From Akkermansia sp. (GTDB lineage Bacteria > Verrucomicrobiota > Verrucomicrobiia > Verrucomicrobiales > Akkermansiaceae), in the NCBI GenBank assembly GCA_030536145.1, contig JAUNQN010000008.1:21920-85919 (forward strand): a stretch of 64,000 nucleotides of DNA, read 5' to 3'. Position numbers and translations under genes: made by a program. Under the pieces are notes generated by a model. The model was not told the origin of the DNA. It ran no database searches and was given only the letters and a program-made list of their open reading frames with translations. Of this stretch, positions 34,774 to 42,080 are shown piece by piece. Positions within the stretch are counted from its first letter, which is position 1; every line of letters starts with the position of its first letter.

Positions 34774-36102
34774 TTAATGAACGGCGGCCAGGTGGATATC
34801 GAAATCCGGGACGGCGGTGTAGATGAATTCCTTGCCCTGTTTCTCCACGGTGAGCAGGCCGGCCTGCGCCAGCTCCGCCAGGTCCGTGCGCGCGGTCTGG
34901 CGCACGGTGCCGTGCTCCCGGCAGTGGGCGGTCACGCTGGTGGAGGCGCCGGGGTGGCGGAGCATGTAGGTGATGAGGGCCTTCTGGCGGGGATTGAAGC
35001 GCGCGCTGAGGCGCAGGTGGCCCAGCAGCTCGCTCTGCTCCCGTGATTTGGCGGCCACGTACTCGTGCAGCTGGTCTATGGCGCGCACGATGGTGTGGAG
35101 CTGGTCTGAGATAAAGTAGTTCAGGTCGTTGTCATCCCGCTCCGCGTTCACAAAGGCGCGGTAGTAGGACTTGGGGCGGCTCAGGATTTCATGGGAGATG
35201 GAGATGTATTCGAACAGCCAGAACCCGGCATGCAGCATGGCCCAGTAGAACAGGGCGCGGGCGGTGCGCCCGTTGCCGTCCGTGAACGGGTGCGCGTACG
35301 CTATCCAGAAATGCAGGATGATGGCCCGCAGCACCGGGTGCACAAACTGGTCCCCGCCGCCGTTGGCAAAATCGCACAGGGCCTCTATCTGCTGCGGCAG
35401 GGTATCTGCGGGCGGCGGCACGTGGATGACCTCTCCCGTGGCGCTGTTCTCGATGCGCACCTTGTCTGCTGCGGAGCGGAACACGCCGCACTTCTCCGCG
35501 GGCATGGTGCCCTCTGTCATGGCGCGGTGCAGGTCCATGATACGCCGGGGGGTCATGGGCTCCCTGCTGGCCTGCAGGATGAGCTGCATGGTGCGGTAGT
35601 TGTTGATAATCATGCGCTCATGCTCGTTGGCGGGCTTGCGGTTGCTGCGCAGCAGGCTCTTGGCCTCCGTGCGGGTTACGGCGGCGCCCTCCAGCATGCT
35701 GGACATGATGGATTCCTCCATGATGGAGGTGATGAGGTAGCGGTTGCGGTCCTCTGCGGAAATGCCGCTGTTCTCCACCCCGCCCAGGTGGCCGCCCGCC
35801 ATCATGTCGATGCGGTGCAGGTACTCCGCCAGCAGGTTGGTGTAGGCGTAGGTGTAGGGGTCGCCGTCGCGCCCCAGGATAGGCGTGTCCCGCCGCGCCT
35901 GCATGCGGTGGAACTTGATGCCCACCCACCACTCCTGGCAGGTAATCCCCTCCGGCACATGGCGGTAGCGTATCTCGTCCCAGTCCAGGTAGCGGTCCGT
36001 GCGGTTGGCCTCCGGGCCGGAGGCCTGCAGCACTTTCATCAGGTCAAAGCCCGGCTTGTTCAAGTAATCCTGTACCTTGGGCGGGAAGCAGCGCGGTTTC
36101 AT
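34774..36102 (-). CDS. Fic family AMP-transferase with N-terminal inhibitory helix and C-terminal winged helix, 442 aa
   Basis: Fic-domain protein, expected to transfer AMP (or another nucleotide moiety) to hydroxyl side chains of a target. The active-site loop HPFTDGNGRTAR (residues 271-282) is complete, and the auto-inhibitory motif SSMLEG (134-139) in an N-terminal helix marks a class II Fic, self-restrained. The C-terminal ~90 residues (NPRQKALITYML, then VRQTARTDLAEL) form a winged-helix DNA-binding domain, so it may repress its own gene. The start at 36102 is set by a TACAAT -10 ending 7 nt upstream; an ATG three codons earlier lies inside the -10. Five TTAGCCG elements sit directly upstream. 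Confidence 0.93.
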   Translation of the reverse strand: MKPRCFPPKVQDYLNKPGFDLMKVLQASGPEANRTDRYLDWDEIRYRHVPEGITCQEWWVGIKFHRMQARRDTPILGRDGDPYTYAYTNLLAEYLHRIDMMAGGHLGGVENSGISAEDRNRYLITSIMEESIMSSMLEGAAVTRTEAKSLLRSNRKPANEHERMIINNYRTMQLILQASREPMTPRRIMDLHRAMTEGTMPAEKCGVFRSAADKVRIENSATGEVIHVPPPADTLPQQIEALCDFANGGGDQFVHPVLRAIILHFWIAYAHPFTDGNGRTARALFYWAMLHAGFWLFEYISISHEILSRPKSYYRAFVNAERDDNDLNYFISDQLHTIVRAIDQLHEYVAAKSREQSELLGHLRLSARFNPRQKALITYMLRHPGASTSVTAHCREHGTVRQTARTDLAELAQAGLLTVEKQGKEFIYTAVPDFDIHLAAVH

Positions 36103-36109
36103 GCCGCCC

Positions 36110-36137
36110 ATTGTAGCAGGGCGAGCGGGCTTGTCAA
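36110..36137 (-). promoter_or_regulatory. Promoter of the Fic gene, predicted leaderless
   Basis: TTGACA, 16-nt spacer, TACAAT, then GGGCGGC and ATG (- strand). Confidence 0.7.
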
Positions 36138-36144
36138 CAATTAT

Positions 36145-36190
36145 CGGCTAATTAGCCGATTTTTAGCCGGAGATTAGCCGATGCGGCTAA
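36145..36190. promoter_or_regulatory. Operator-like array of five TTAGCCG elements upstream of the Fic gene
   Basis: TTAGCCG occurs at 36152, 36163 and 36174 in one orientation, exactly 11 bp apart, and as CGGCTAA at 36145 and 36184. The first two form the 14-bp palindrome CGGCTAATTAGCCG. The array begins 7 bp upstream of the -35 box and reaches into the last codons of the FtsB-like gene. One helical turn between same-sense copies is typical of cooperative repressor or activator binding; the winged helix of the Fic protein itself is a candidate binder. Confidence 0.65.
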
Positions 36191-36585
36191 TTGCGCCTTG
36201 GGGCGGTGGGGGTGGCGGCGGGCACGGGGCGCTCCGGGGCGGCGCGGTGTATCACGGTCTCGCCATCCTTGGCCTGGTTGGCGCGGTCGCGCGCCATCTG
36301 CTCAAAATACTCCGGGTCCATCATCCAGTGGAACTGGTTGGCGGCCTGGGTTTCCTCTGCCTTGGCGCGGCGGTATTCCTCCTGCGCCTGGTCGCGGTCC
36401 TGCTCCAGGTGGTAGAGCTCCAGCAGGGGATTCAGGATCAGCATGGAGGTGAGGAAGGCCACCAGCACCAGGAAGATGGTACCCGTCACGGAGAGCATGA
36501 CGGCAACGCCGCGCTGGCGGGTTACCTGCCTGGCGTCGGCCTCTTCCTGGCTGCTGCGGGTCCTGGGCCTGGTGGGCTGCTGCAT
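36187..36585 (-). CDS. FtsB/DivIC-like septum formation initiator protein, 132 aa
   Basis: Bitopic inner-membrane protein with the FtsB/DivIC layout. A cytoplasmic basic N terminus (1-28) is followed by one membrane helix (~29-52, VAVMLSVTGTIFLVLVAFL), a coiled coil (~58-85, rich in Glu/Gln/Arg) and a C-terminal motif (MDPEYFEQMARDRANQAKDG) that matches the family consensus DPEYIEKIAREKLG. Such proteins join FtsL and FtsQ in the divisome. It sits 26 bp after the stop of the gene upstream; its own 3' end overlaps the TTAGCCG array. Confidence 0.82.
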   Translation of the reverse strand: MQQPTRPRTRSSQEEADARQVTRQRGVAVMLSVTGTIFLVLVAFLTSMLILNPLLELYHLEQDRDQAQEEYRRAKAEETQAANQFHWMMDPEYFEQMARDRANQAKDGETVIHRAAPERPVPAATPTAPRRN

Positions 36586-36611
36586 GGCGTGCGGTGCGGG
36601 GCAGGGGCTGC

Positions 36612-37280
36612 TTAGCGCTCGGCAAAGGGAACGAAACGGCCGCGGCGCGCCAGCACCAGGGTGTGCATGCGCAGCTGCTTGCCCTTGGAGGAAGCGGGCA
36701 CGGGGGAGGTGCTGATTTCAAACCCGGCCTTCATCAGCGTGCTTTCCAGGCGCTTGTCACGCTTGGCCAGGGTGATGGCCAGCAGGCTGCCGCCTTTCAG
36801 GGCGTTGAAATAGGCCTGGGCGTCCGCCAGCTTCATCTCACAGCGGTTGAAGGTGTGGCGCAGCAGGATGGCATGCAGGGAGCCGGTGCGCTTGCGGCAC
36901 AGGTCTGCGGCGGTGCTGTTCTCCACGGTCACGCGCTTGTCCTCCAGTGCGGCGGCATTGGCACTGTGGGCGCGGTTCCACTCCACAATCTCCGGAATGG
37001 GTTCCGCCACAATGAAGCGCGCCTTCTCCTTGGGCAGGCATTCCATGGCCTTGGCCAGGCCGTATCCCAGGCCCAGGCCGGCAATCATGATCTGCGGCTG
37101 GCCGGCGCGGGTGATGGGGGAGGTGGCAATCTCCGCCATGGAGTCCTCGCTCCCGTGCGTAAAGCTGCCGGCGCACGGCAACCCGTCGTGCTGGAGTGAG
37201 AGTTCGCCATCGCGCTCCCAGAGCTCCCACACGCTCCCGTCTTCCATCTGCTTTTCTCCCAGCTTGTTCAGCGGCTTCAT
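36612..37280 (-). CDS. Spermidine synthase-like methyltransferase-fold protein, 222 aa
   Basis: Rossmann-like SAM-binding fold: IMIAGLGLGYGLAKAM is motif I, FIVAEPIPEIVEWNR gives the acidic residue of strand 2, and DKRVTVENSTAADLC the third motif. The pattern is that of spermidine-synthase-like proteins, but the second catalytic Asp region is replaced by HAILLRHTFNRCE, so polyamine synthesis is doubtful. The start at 37280 is selected because a TAAGCT -10 ends 8 nt upstream and the preceding ATG is within the promoter. It probably forms a short operon with the FtsB-like gene. Confidence 0.75.
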   Translation of the reverse strand: MKPLNKLGEKQMEDGSVWELWERDGELSLQHDGLPCAGSFTHGSEDSMAEIATSPITRAGQPQIMIAGLGLGYGLAKAMECLPKEKARFIVAEPIPEIVEWNRAHSANAAALEDKRVTVENSTAADLCRKRTGSLHAILLRHTFNRCEMKLADAQAYFNALKGGSLLAITLAKRDKRLESTLMKAGFEISTSPVPASSKGKQLRMHTLVLARRGRFVPFAER

Positions 37281-37288
37281 ACGCCCAC

Positions 37289-37318
37289 AGCTTACCACAG
37301 CACGCGGCAATTGTACAA
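37289..37318 (-). promoter_or_regulatory. Promoter of the spermidine-synthase-like gene, predicted leaderless
   Basis: TTGTAC, 18-nt spacer, TAAGCT, 8 nt to ATG (- strand). Weaker than the others. Confidence 0.45.
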
Positions 37319-37358
37319 GGGAATTTCTGCCCGCAGCGCGTTTTCCTGCGGGCGCGCC

Positions 37359-37616
37359 TTACTTCTGGAACAGCGGGGCTATGTACTGGCTGATGTCTAT
37401 GCCCATCCCCAGTTTCATCACCAGGTACACCAGGCACAGCATGAACAGCGTGGCCACCACCTTGCGGATAAGGCGGAAAAAGAACCAGAACGCTCCCAGT
37501 CCCGCAGCCAGCGCCCCGCCGCCGTACGCGCCGGCATCCAGGTTGTTCAGGAATCCGCCGCCGGACTGTTGCGCATCCGCCAGCATGCCAAGGATATGGG
37601 AGAGGGAATCAAACAT
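37359..37616 (-). CDS. Small membrane protein of unknown function, 85 aa
   Basis: Starts MFDSLSHILGMLADAQQSGG, a short amphipathic segment and a Gly-rich turn (GAYGGGALAAGLGAF), followed by two closely spaced hydrophobic stretches (ALAAGLGAFWFFF and VVATLFMLCLVYLVM) split by the basic RLIRK. Probably one hairpin of two membrane helices. No recognised family. The start at 37616 is preferred over an extension of 13 residues that lacks support. It lies between the spermidine-synthase-like gene and the hairpin array. Confidence 0.65.
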   Translation of the reverse strand: MFDSLSHILGMLADAQQSGGGFLNNLDAGAYGGGALAAGLGAFWFFFRLIRKVVATLFMLCLVYLVMKLGMGIDISQYIAPLFQK

Positions 37617-37675
37617 AGCGCCGCACAGGGTAGCACAGACTGCGCCTGCGGGCAAGGCTAAAAAGGGAAGGGGGG

Positions 37676-37686
37676 GATTAGGATTT
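37676..37686 (+). repeat. GATTAGGATTT intergenic motif, copy 2
   Basis: Exact 11-mer, placed immediately before the first hairpin of the array at 37688. Confidence 0.5.
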
Positions 37687-37687
37687 G

Positions 37688-37893
37688 CGCGCCTTCGGCG
37701 CGGAGAGTGGCGTGGCTGCCAAGTCAGCCACGGGGGCGGGCTTATGCCCGCCCTTCTTGCTGTGCGGCCACAGGCCGCACTCTTTCTAGTCGCCTTGGCG
37801 ACGTCACCATTATCAGGCCACGGTGCAAACCGTGGTGGTGACCCGCTTTGCAGTCTTTAGAGGGGAACCCCGCCTTTGGCGGGGTGGTCCCCT
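37688..37893. ncRNA. Candidate structured RNA or repeat element: seven consecutive hairpins
   Basis: Seven near-perfect hairpins are packed into 206 bp. H1 37688-37702 (6 bp, loop TTC); H2 37711-37732 (8 bp); H3 37734-37753 (8 bp, loop TTAT); H4 37762-37780 (8 bp, loop ACA); H5 37789-37802 (5-6 bp); H6 37803-37842 (7-bp outer stem, one-sided 8-nt bulge, 7-bp inner stem, GNRA loop GCAA); H7 37861-37893 (6-bp outer stem, 2-nt bulge, 8-bp inner stem, loop TTT). The two-tier stems with bulges and a GNRA loop argue for a folded RNA rather than a terminator. No open frame explains it. The strand is not determined; both flanking genes are on the - strand. Confidence 0.45.
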
Positions 37894-37906
37894 GCATTAC
37901 CTTTTC

Positions 37907-38881
37907 CTAATTCTTCTTCTCCTGCTGCTCCTTGAGCATGGGCAGCAGGGTCTCGTCATAGTACTTGAGATTGCGGCGGAGCTTGTCTGCGCGCTTGGTG
38001 TCCGGGGCGGCCTCTGCGGCCTGGCGGTACAGGTCCACCATGGTCAGAATGCTCTCATAGTCACGCAGGAAGGCGTATGAATCCCCCAGGGCGGCCAGGG
38101 CGGCCTGGCGCACCTCCGGGTACAGGTCCTTGTCCTCCAGGAAGGAGCGTATCCTGGCCTGGTTGGCGGCAATCTCCTCCGGCTTGAAATGCCCGGCGCA
38201 GGATTGCAGCAGGGCATCCAGCGCGGCCATCTGCTTGTCCGTTTCCGCGCGTGCCACCAGGAACTTGGCGTAGCCCAGGGTGTTCTGCGGGTCCAGGCTG
38301 TTCAGCTCCGTGACTATCTCCGGGTACTTGTAGCGGCAGGGCTCCGGGATGGCGTTCAGGCCCTCTGCCAGGGCCTTGGCGCGCTCCAGGCCCTGCAGGG
38401 TGGCCGCCTTGGCAAAGGCGGCATCACGCGCGGTGCGGAGCTGCTGGGCCTTGTCCAGCTCTGCCGCGTACTCCTCCACGGTCTTGCGTGGGCTGGTGAT
38501 GATGGCGAAAGGCTTTCCGGCCTCGTCATGCAGCACCACGGTGGGGAATCCGGTGGTAATGTTGTAGGAGGCCAGCAGGGCCTCGTTCTCCGCCATCTTG
38601 GCCTCTCCCATGGCGGCCTTGGCCTCCGGCAGGCGGGGGAACACCACCTCCACCAGCAGGTACTTGTCACCCGTCAGGCGGTCAAACTCCGGGTTCTCGA
38701 AGATTTTGCTCTTCAGGTACATGCAGGGCGGGCACCATTCCTTGCCGGTGAAATCCAGCAGGATGGTGCGGCCCTGTTCCTTGGCCACGGGCAGGGCGGC
38801 CTCCAGGCTGGGGGCCTCCGGCAGGGCGGTGGCGCAGCCGGCGGCGGCCAGCAGGGCGGTGATGAAAAGCGGTGCTTTCAT
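37907..38881 (-). CDS. Exported thioredoxin-like protein with CPPC motif, 324 aa
   Basis: Periplasmic thioredoxin-fold protein. N-terminal signal sequence (MKAPLFITALLAAAGCATAL) with a Cys16 that could be a lipoprotein acceptor, though the lipobox is weak. The redox motif is WCPPC (C50, C53) in LLDFTGKEWCPPC, and the cis-Pro region is TTGFPTVV. The C-terminal ~170 residues are helical, with repeat-like segments (LYPEVRQAALAALGDSYAFL). Paralogous to the protein at 58292-59251. Likely reduces or forms disulfides in exported proteins. The hairpin H7 lies 14 bp after its stop. Confidence 0.85.
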   Translation of the reverse strand: MKAPLFITALLAAAGCATALPEAPSLEAALPVAKEQGRTILLDFTGKEWCPPCMYLKSKIFENPEFDRLTGDKYLLVEVVFPRLPEAKAAMGEAKMAENEALLASYNITTGFPTVVLHDEAGKPFAIITSPRKTVEEYAAELDKAQQLRTARDAAFAKAATLQGLERAKALAEGLNAIPEPCRYKYPEIVTELNSLDPQNTLGYAKFLVARAETDKQMAALDALLQSCAGHFKPEEIAANQARIRSFLEDKDLYPEVRQAALAALGDSYAFLRDYESILTMVDLYRQAAEAAPDTKRADKLRRNLKYYDETLLPMLKEQQEKKN

Positions 38882-38910
38882 GGTGGTGGCGTGATTTGAT
38901 GGTGTGTGGG

Positions 38911-40548
38911 TTAGCCCTTCATGCCGGTGATGGTGCCGTCTGCCGTCACGCGGATGTCCTTGGCGGCGGGCTCCTTGGGCAGGGCGGGCATGCGCAGGAT
39001 TTCACCCGTGAGCGCCACCAGGAAACCGGCGCCGTTGGCAATCTCGAAATCACGCACCGTGATGGTGAACCCGGTGGGGCGGCCCACCAGCGTGGCGTCG
39101 TCGCTCAGGGAATTCTGGGTCTTGGCCATGCAGACGGGCAGGTTGGTCAGGCCGTTCTTCTCCATGAGCGCCAGCTTCTTGAGTGCGGGCTTGGTCAGTA
39201 CCACGGCATCTGCGCCGTACACCTTCTTGGCGATGGTCTCCATGCGCTCCTTCACGGGGATATCCAGCTCATACAGGCAGCGGAAGGGCTCTGCGGCGTA
39301 GTTCTCGATGCTCTCAGCCACAATGGCGGCCAGCTCCTTGGAGCCCTCGCCGCCCTTGCCGAACACGTTGGCCACGGCGCAGCCCACGCCCTGCTCCGCG
39401 CAGTAGGCCTTCACCTCGGCAATCTCCTCCTCCGTGTCCAGGGCCTCGAACAGGTTGATGGCCACGGTCACGGGGCGCTTGTAGAGCTTGGCGCTCTGGA
39501 TATGGGCGCCCAGGTTGGCCAGGCCGCGGCGCACGGCCTCCGGGTTGGCGGGGTCCAGCTCCTTCTTGTTCACGCCGCCGTGCATCTTCAGCGCGCGGAT
39601 GGTGGCCACGATGACGATGGCATCCGGGGCCAGGCCGCTCTGGCGGCACTTGATATCCAGGAACTTCTCTGCACCCAGGTCAAAGGCGAATCCGGCCTCC
39701 GTCACGGCGTAGTCCCCGCAGGCCAGGGCCATGCGCGTGGCCAGCACGGAGTTGCAGCCGTGGGCAATGTTGGCAAACGGGCCGCCGTGCACAAAGGCCG
39801 GCACGCCCTCCAGGCTGCGCACCAGGTTGGGGTTCACCGCCTCCAGCAGGATAGCCAGCAGGGAGTCCGTCACCCCGAACTCGCGGGCGTACACGGCCTC
39901 GTCGTCGGCGGTAAAGCCCACCACTATGTTGTCGATGCGGTTGCGCAGGTCCTCCACGCCGCTGCACAGGCACAGGCAGGCCATAATCTCGGATGCCGGG
40001 GTGATGTTGAACCCGTCCTCGCGCGGCACGCCGTTGCGGTTCAGGCCGATGGTGATGCTGCGCAGCGCGCGGTCGTTCATGTCCATCACGCGCTTCCAGG
40101 TCACCTTGGTGGGGTCCAGGCGGGTGGTGTGGTAGAACAGCGCGTTGTCAATCACCGCGGCCAGCAGGTTGTTTGCCTGGGAAATGGCGGAGAAATCACC
40201 CGTGAATCCCAGGTTGATGCTCACGCCCGGCACAATGGAGGAGGCACCGCCGCCCGTGGCGCCGCCCTTGCGGCCGAACACCGGGCCCATGGAGGGCTCG
40301 CGCAGCGCCAGGCACACCTTCTTGCCGATGGCCTGCAGGCCCTGCGCCAGGCCGATGGAGACCGTCGTCTTGCCCTCGCCCGCCGGGGTGGGGGTCAGCG
40401 CGCTCACCAGGATCAGCTTGCCCTGCGCCTTCTTCTCCGCCAGGGCTGCCACATCCACCTTGGCCTTGTCACGGCCGTAGGGAATCACGTACTTCTCATC
40501 TAGGCCAAGCTTGGCCGCCATCTCGCCGACAAATGAAACTTTTTCCAT
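38911..40548 (-). CDS. fhs: Formate--tetrahydrofolate ligase, 545 aa
   Basis: ATP-dependent synthesis of 10-formyl-THF from formate and THF, feeding one-carbon metabolism. The family P-loop TPTPAGEGKTTVS and the region MGPVFGRKGGATGGG are clear, as is FVHGGPFANIAHGCNS; the length is normal (~555). The start MEKVSFVGEMAAKLG at 40548 is chosen because TTGCTA/TATCAT lies 7 nt upstream and overlaps the alternative ATG at 40557. It stands alone, with the AAA ATPase gene upstream on the same strand. Confidence 0.96.
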   Translation of the reverse strand: MEKVSFVGEMAAKLGLDEKYVIPYGRDKAKVDVAALAEKKAQGKLILVSALTPTPAGEGKTTVSIGLAQGLQAIGKKVCLALREPSMGPVFGRKGGATGGGASSIVPGVSINLGFTGDFSAISQANNLLAAVIDNALFYHTTRLDPTKVTWKRVMDMNDRALRSITIGLNRNGVPREDGFNITPASEIMACLCLCSGVEDLRNRIDNIVVGFTADDEAVYAREFGVTDSLLAILLEAVNPNLVRSLEGVPAFVHGGPFANIAHGCNSVLATRMALACGDYAVTEAGFAFDLGAEKFLDIKCRQSGLAPDAIVIVATIRALKMHGGVNKKELDPANPEAVRRGLANLGAHIQSAKLYKRPVTVAINLFEALDTEEEIAEVKAYCAEQGVGCAVANVFGKGGEGSKELAAIVAESIENYAAEPFRCLYELDIPVKERMETIAKKVYGADAVVLTKPALKKLALMEKNGLTNLPVCMAKTQNSLSDDATLVGRPTGFTITVRDFEIANGAGFLVALTGEILRMPALPKEPAAKDIRVTADGTITGMKG

Positions 40549-40555
40549 GCGCGCC

Positions 40556-40584
40556 ATGATACCACATCCCGCAACTGCTAGCAA
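40556..40584 (-). promoter_or_regulatory. fhs promoter, predicted leaderless
   Basis: TTGCTA, 17-nt spacer, TATCAT, then GGCGCGC and ATG (- strand). Confidence 0.65.
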
Positions 40585-40627
40585 TCCCAATCTGCGGGCC
40601 GCACCCGGAAAATCCCGGGGCGGGATT

Positions 40628-41869
40628 TCAGGCTTCCCCTTCTTCCCCCAGCAGCCATTTCAGCACGTTCAGGTGGCGTATGCCCTCATAGTGCCCCGGC
40701 GTGTAGTCCCGCGTGAGCAGGAATTTGGGGTGGGCATCCTGCACCGCCTGCAGGGGACGCAGCTCCCGCTCCAGCGTGGCGGGGTCCACCACGGTCTCGC
40801 TCACCTGGTAGTAGTGCACCTCATCCCCGCGCACGGCCACAAAATCCACCTCCACGGAAACCCTGCCCCCGCGCGCGCTGTCCCAGGTGTCCACCTTGCC
40901 CACGCTCACGCGGAACCCGCGGCGCAGCAGTTCCAGGTACACCACATTTTCCAGCACATGGCCCGTATCGCGCGCCCCGCTCCCGGTCAGGAAACGCCGC
41001 AGCCCGGGGTCCACCACGTAGTATTTGTTGAGCGTTTTCAGCATTTTCCTGCCTTTCACATCATAGCGGTCCACCTTGTAGAAGAGGTAGCAGTCACGGA
41101 AGGCCTGCACATAGGCCTCCACGGTGGGCACGCTGGCCTTCACGCCGTCGGAGGTCATGGTATCGCTGATTTTCTTGATGGAGAGCTCGCTGCCCGTGCT
41201 TCCGCCCATAAAGCGCGCCAGGCGGTCCAGGCGGCTTACCTCCCGTATGCCGCGGTTGTCCATGATATCCTTCAGTATAATGCTGTTGTACAGGTCGGAG
41301 AGGTAGCGCTCCGCCTGCACCCGGCGCTCCGCTTCCGGGAAGGACCTCACCTGGGGAAAGGAGCCCAGCTGCGTGTACGCGGCGTATGCCTCGTCTCGGT
41401 TCACGGGTTCCCCCAGGCTGGAGACAAATTCCCGGAAGGAGAGGGGCAGCACGTGGATTTCCACATAGCGCCCGGCGATGGCCGTGGCCCACTCCCCGGA
41501 TTGCAGCTTGGAGTTGGAGCCTGTCAGGTACAGGTCCACGTTCCCCTTGTCTGCCAGGCTGCGCACGGCCTTCTGGAAATCAGGCACGTTCTGCACCTCG
41601 TCCAGGAACACGTAGTTCTGTTTCCCTGCCGCCAGCCGCTCCCGTATGTGGGTGTACAGCCGCCGGTAGTCCAGCAGCGGCTCGTTGTCCAGGTCCTCCA
41701 GGTTCAGGCTCTGTATCTGCTCCCGCTCCACGCCGCTCTCCTCCAGCTCCTGCATAAAGAGCTGGAACAGCGTGGATTTGCCGGAGCGGCGCACCCCGGT
41801 CAGTATCTTGATCAGGTTCTGGTCTCGGTAGGAGCTCAGTAGCTCCAGGTATGCGGGGCGGGCTATCAT
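40628..41869 (-). CDS. AAA_14/DUF4143 ATPase, 413 aa
   Basis: Member of the AAA ATPase family that carries a C-terminal DUF4143 nuclease-like domain. Walker A GVRRSGKST (residues 25-33), Walker B YVFLDEVQNV (~87-96), sensor region LYLTGSNSKL; the C-terminal half includes YVVDPGLRRFL, GHVLENVVYLELLRRG and EVDFVAVRGDEVHYYQVS, a PD-(D/E)XK-like pattern with Glu and Asp. Functions of these ATPases are unclear; they are common and scattered in anaerobes, with signs of frequent transfer. Two 30-bp palindromes lie directly upstream of its promoter. Confidence 0.92.
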   Translation of the reverse strand: MIARPAYLELLSSYRDQNLIKILTGVRRSGKSTLFQLFMQELEESGVEREQIQSLNLEDLDNEPLLDYRRLYTHIRERLAAGKQNYVFLDEVQNVPDFQKAVRSLADKGNVDLYLTGSNSKLQSGEWATAIAGRYVEIHVLPLSFREFVSSLGEPVNRDEAYAAYTQLGSFPQVRSFPEAERRVQAERYLSDLYNSIILKDIMDNRGIREVSRLDRLARFMGGSTGSELSIKKISDTMTSDGVKASVPTVEAYVQAFRDCYLFYKVDRYDVKGRKMLKTLNKYYVVDPGLRRFLTGSGARDTGHVLENVVYLELLRRGFRVSVGKVDTWDSARGGRVSVEVDFVAVRGDEVHYYQVSETVVDPATLERELRPLQAVQDAHPKFLLTRDYTPGHYEGIRHLNVLKWLLGEEGEA

Positions 41870-41886
41870 GGTTTTCTTGCACCCTC

Positions 41887-41916
41887 ATCCTACTCCCCCC
41901 GCCCTCTCTTTGTCAA
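41887..41916 (-). promoter_or_regulatory. Promoter of the AAA/DUF4143 ATPase gene
   Basis: TTGACA 41911-41916, 18-nt spacer, TAGGAT 41887-41892 (- strand), leader ~10 nt. The -35 abuts the first palindrome. Confidence 0.55.
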
Positions 41917-41985
41917 CAAGTTTTTCAAGTTAACTTTAAAAACTTGCAGAATCGGGGAGTTTTTAAAGTTAACCTTAAAAACTTG
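41917..41985. promoter_or_regulatory. Two 30-bp palindromes, centre to centre 39 bp, upstream of the AAA/DUF4143 ATPase
   Basis: Copy 1 at 41917-41946 and copy 2 at 41956-41985 share the core AAGTTAAC and the arm TTAAAAACTTG; each is almost a perfect inverted repeat centred on GTTAAC. AT-rich in an otherwise GC-rich neighbourhood. The position immediately upstream of the -35 suggests a dimer-binding operator, or a recognition site for the ATPase itself. Confidence 0.6.
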
Positions 41986-42010
41986 CAGCCCGTCCGCCGG
42001 GTGTGCAAGA

Positions 42011-42040
42011 AAGCGCGCGTTCCCCATGGAGCGCGCGCTT
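42011..42040 (-). terminator. Hairpin after pdhC
   Basis: A 9-bp perfect stem AAGCGCGCG/CGCGCGCTT with a 12-nt loop and a short TTTCTT tail on the - strand, 41 bp past the E2 stop. Confidence 0.5.
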
Positions 42041-42053
42041 GCCGGAATATTCT

Positions 42054-42062
42054 AAATCCTAA
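42054..42062 (-). repeat. Near copy of the GATTAGGATTT intergenic motif, copy 3
   Basis: AAATCCTAA with a following degenerate repeat AATCTTAAAT; placed just after the stop of the E2 gene (42081). Confidence 0.35.
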
Positions 42063-42080
42063 ATCTTAAATACAAAATCC

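Noticed and set aside
36145..36190. The TTAGCCG repeats as a CRISPR array
   Set aside because: Units are 7 bp with 4-bp gaps and mixed orientation, far shorter than CRISPR repeats and spacers; no cas genes are nearby.
37823..38080. Small + strand frame of 85 codons across the hairpin array
   Set aside because: It overlaps the 3' part of the thioredoxin-like gene in antisense, and its bases are constrained by hairpin pairing rather than codon use.
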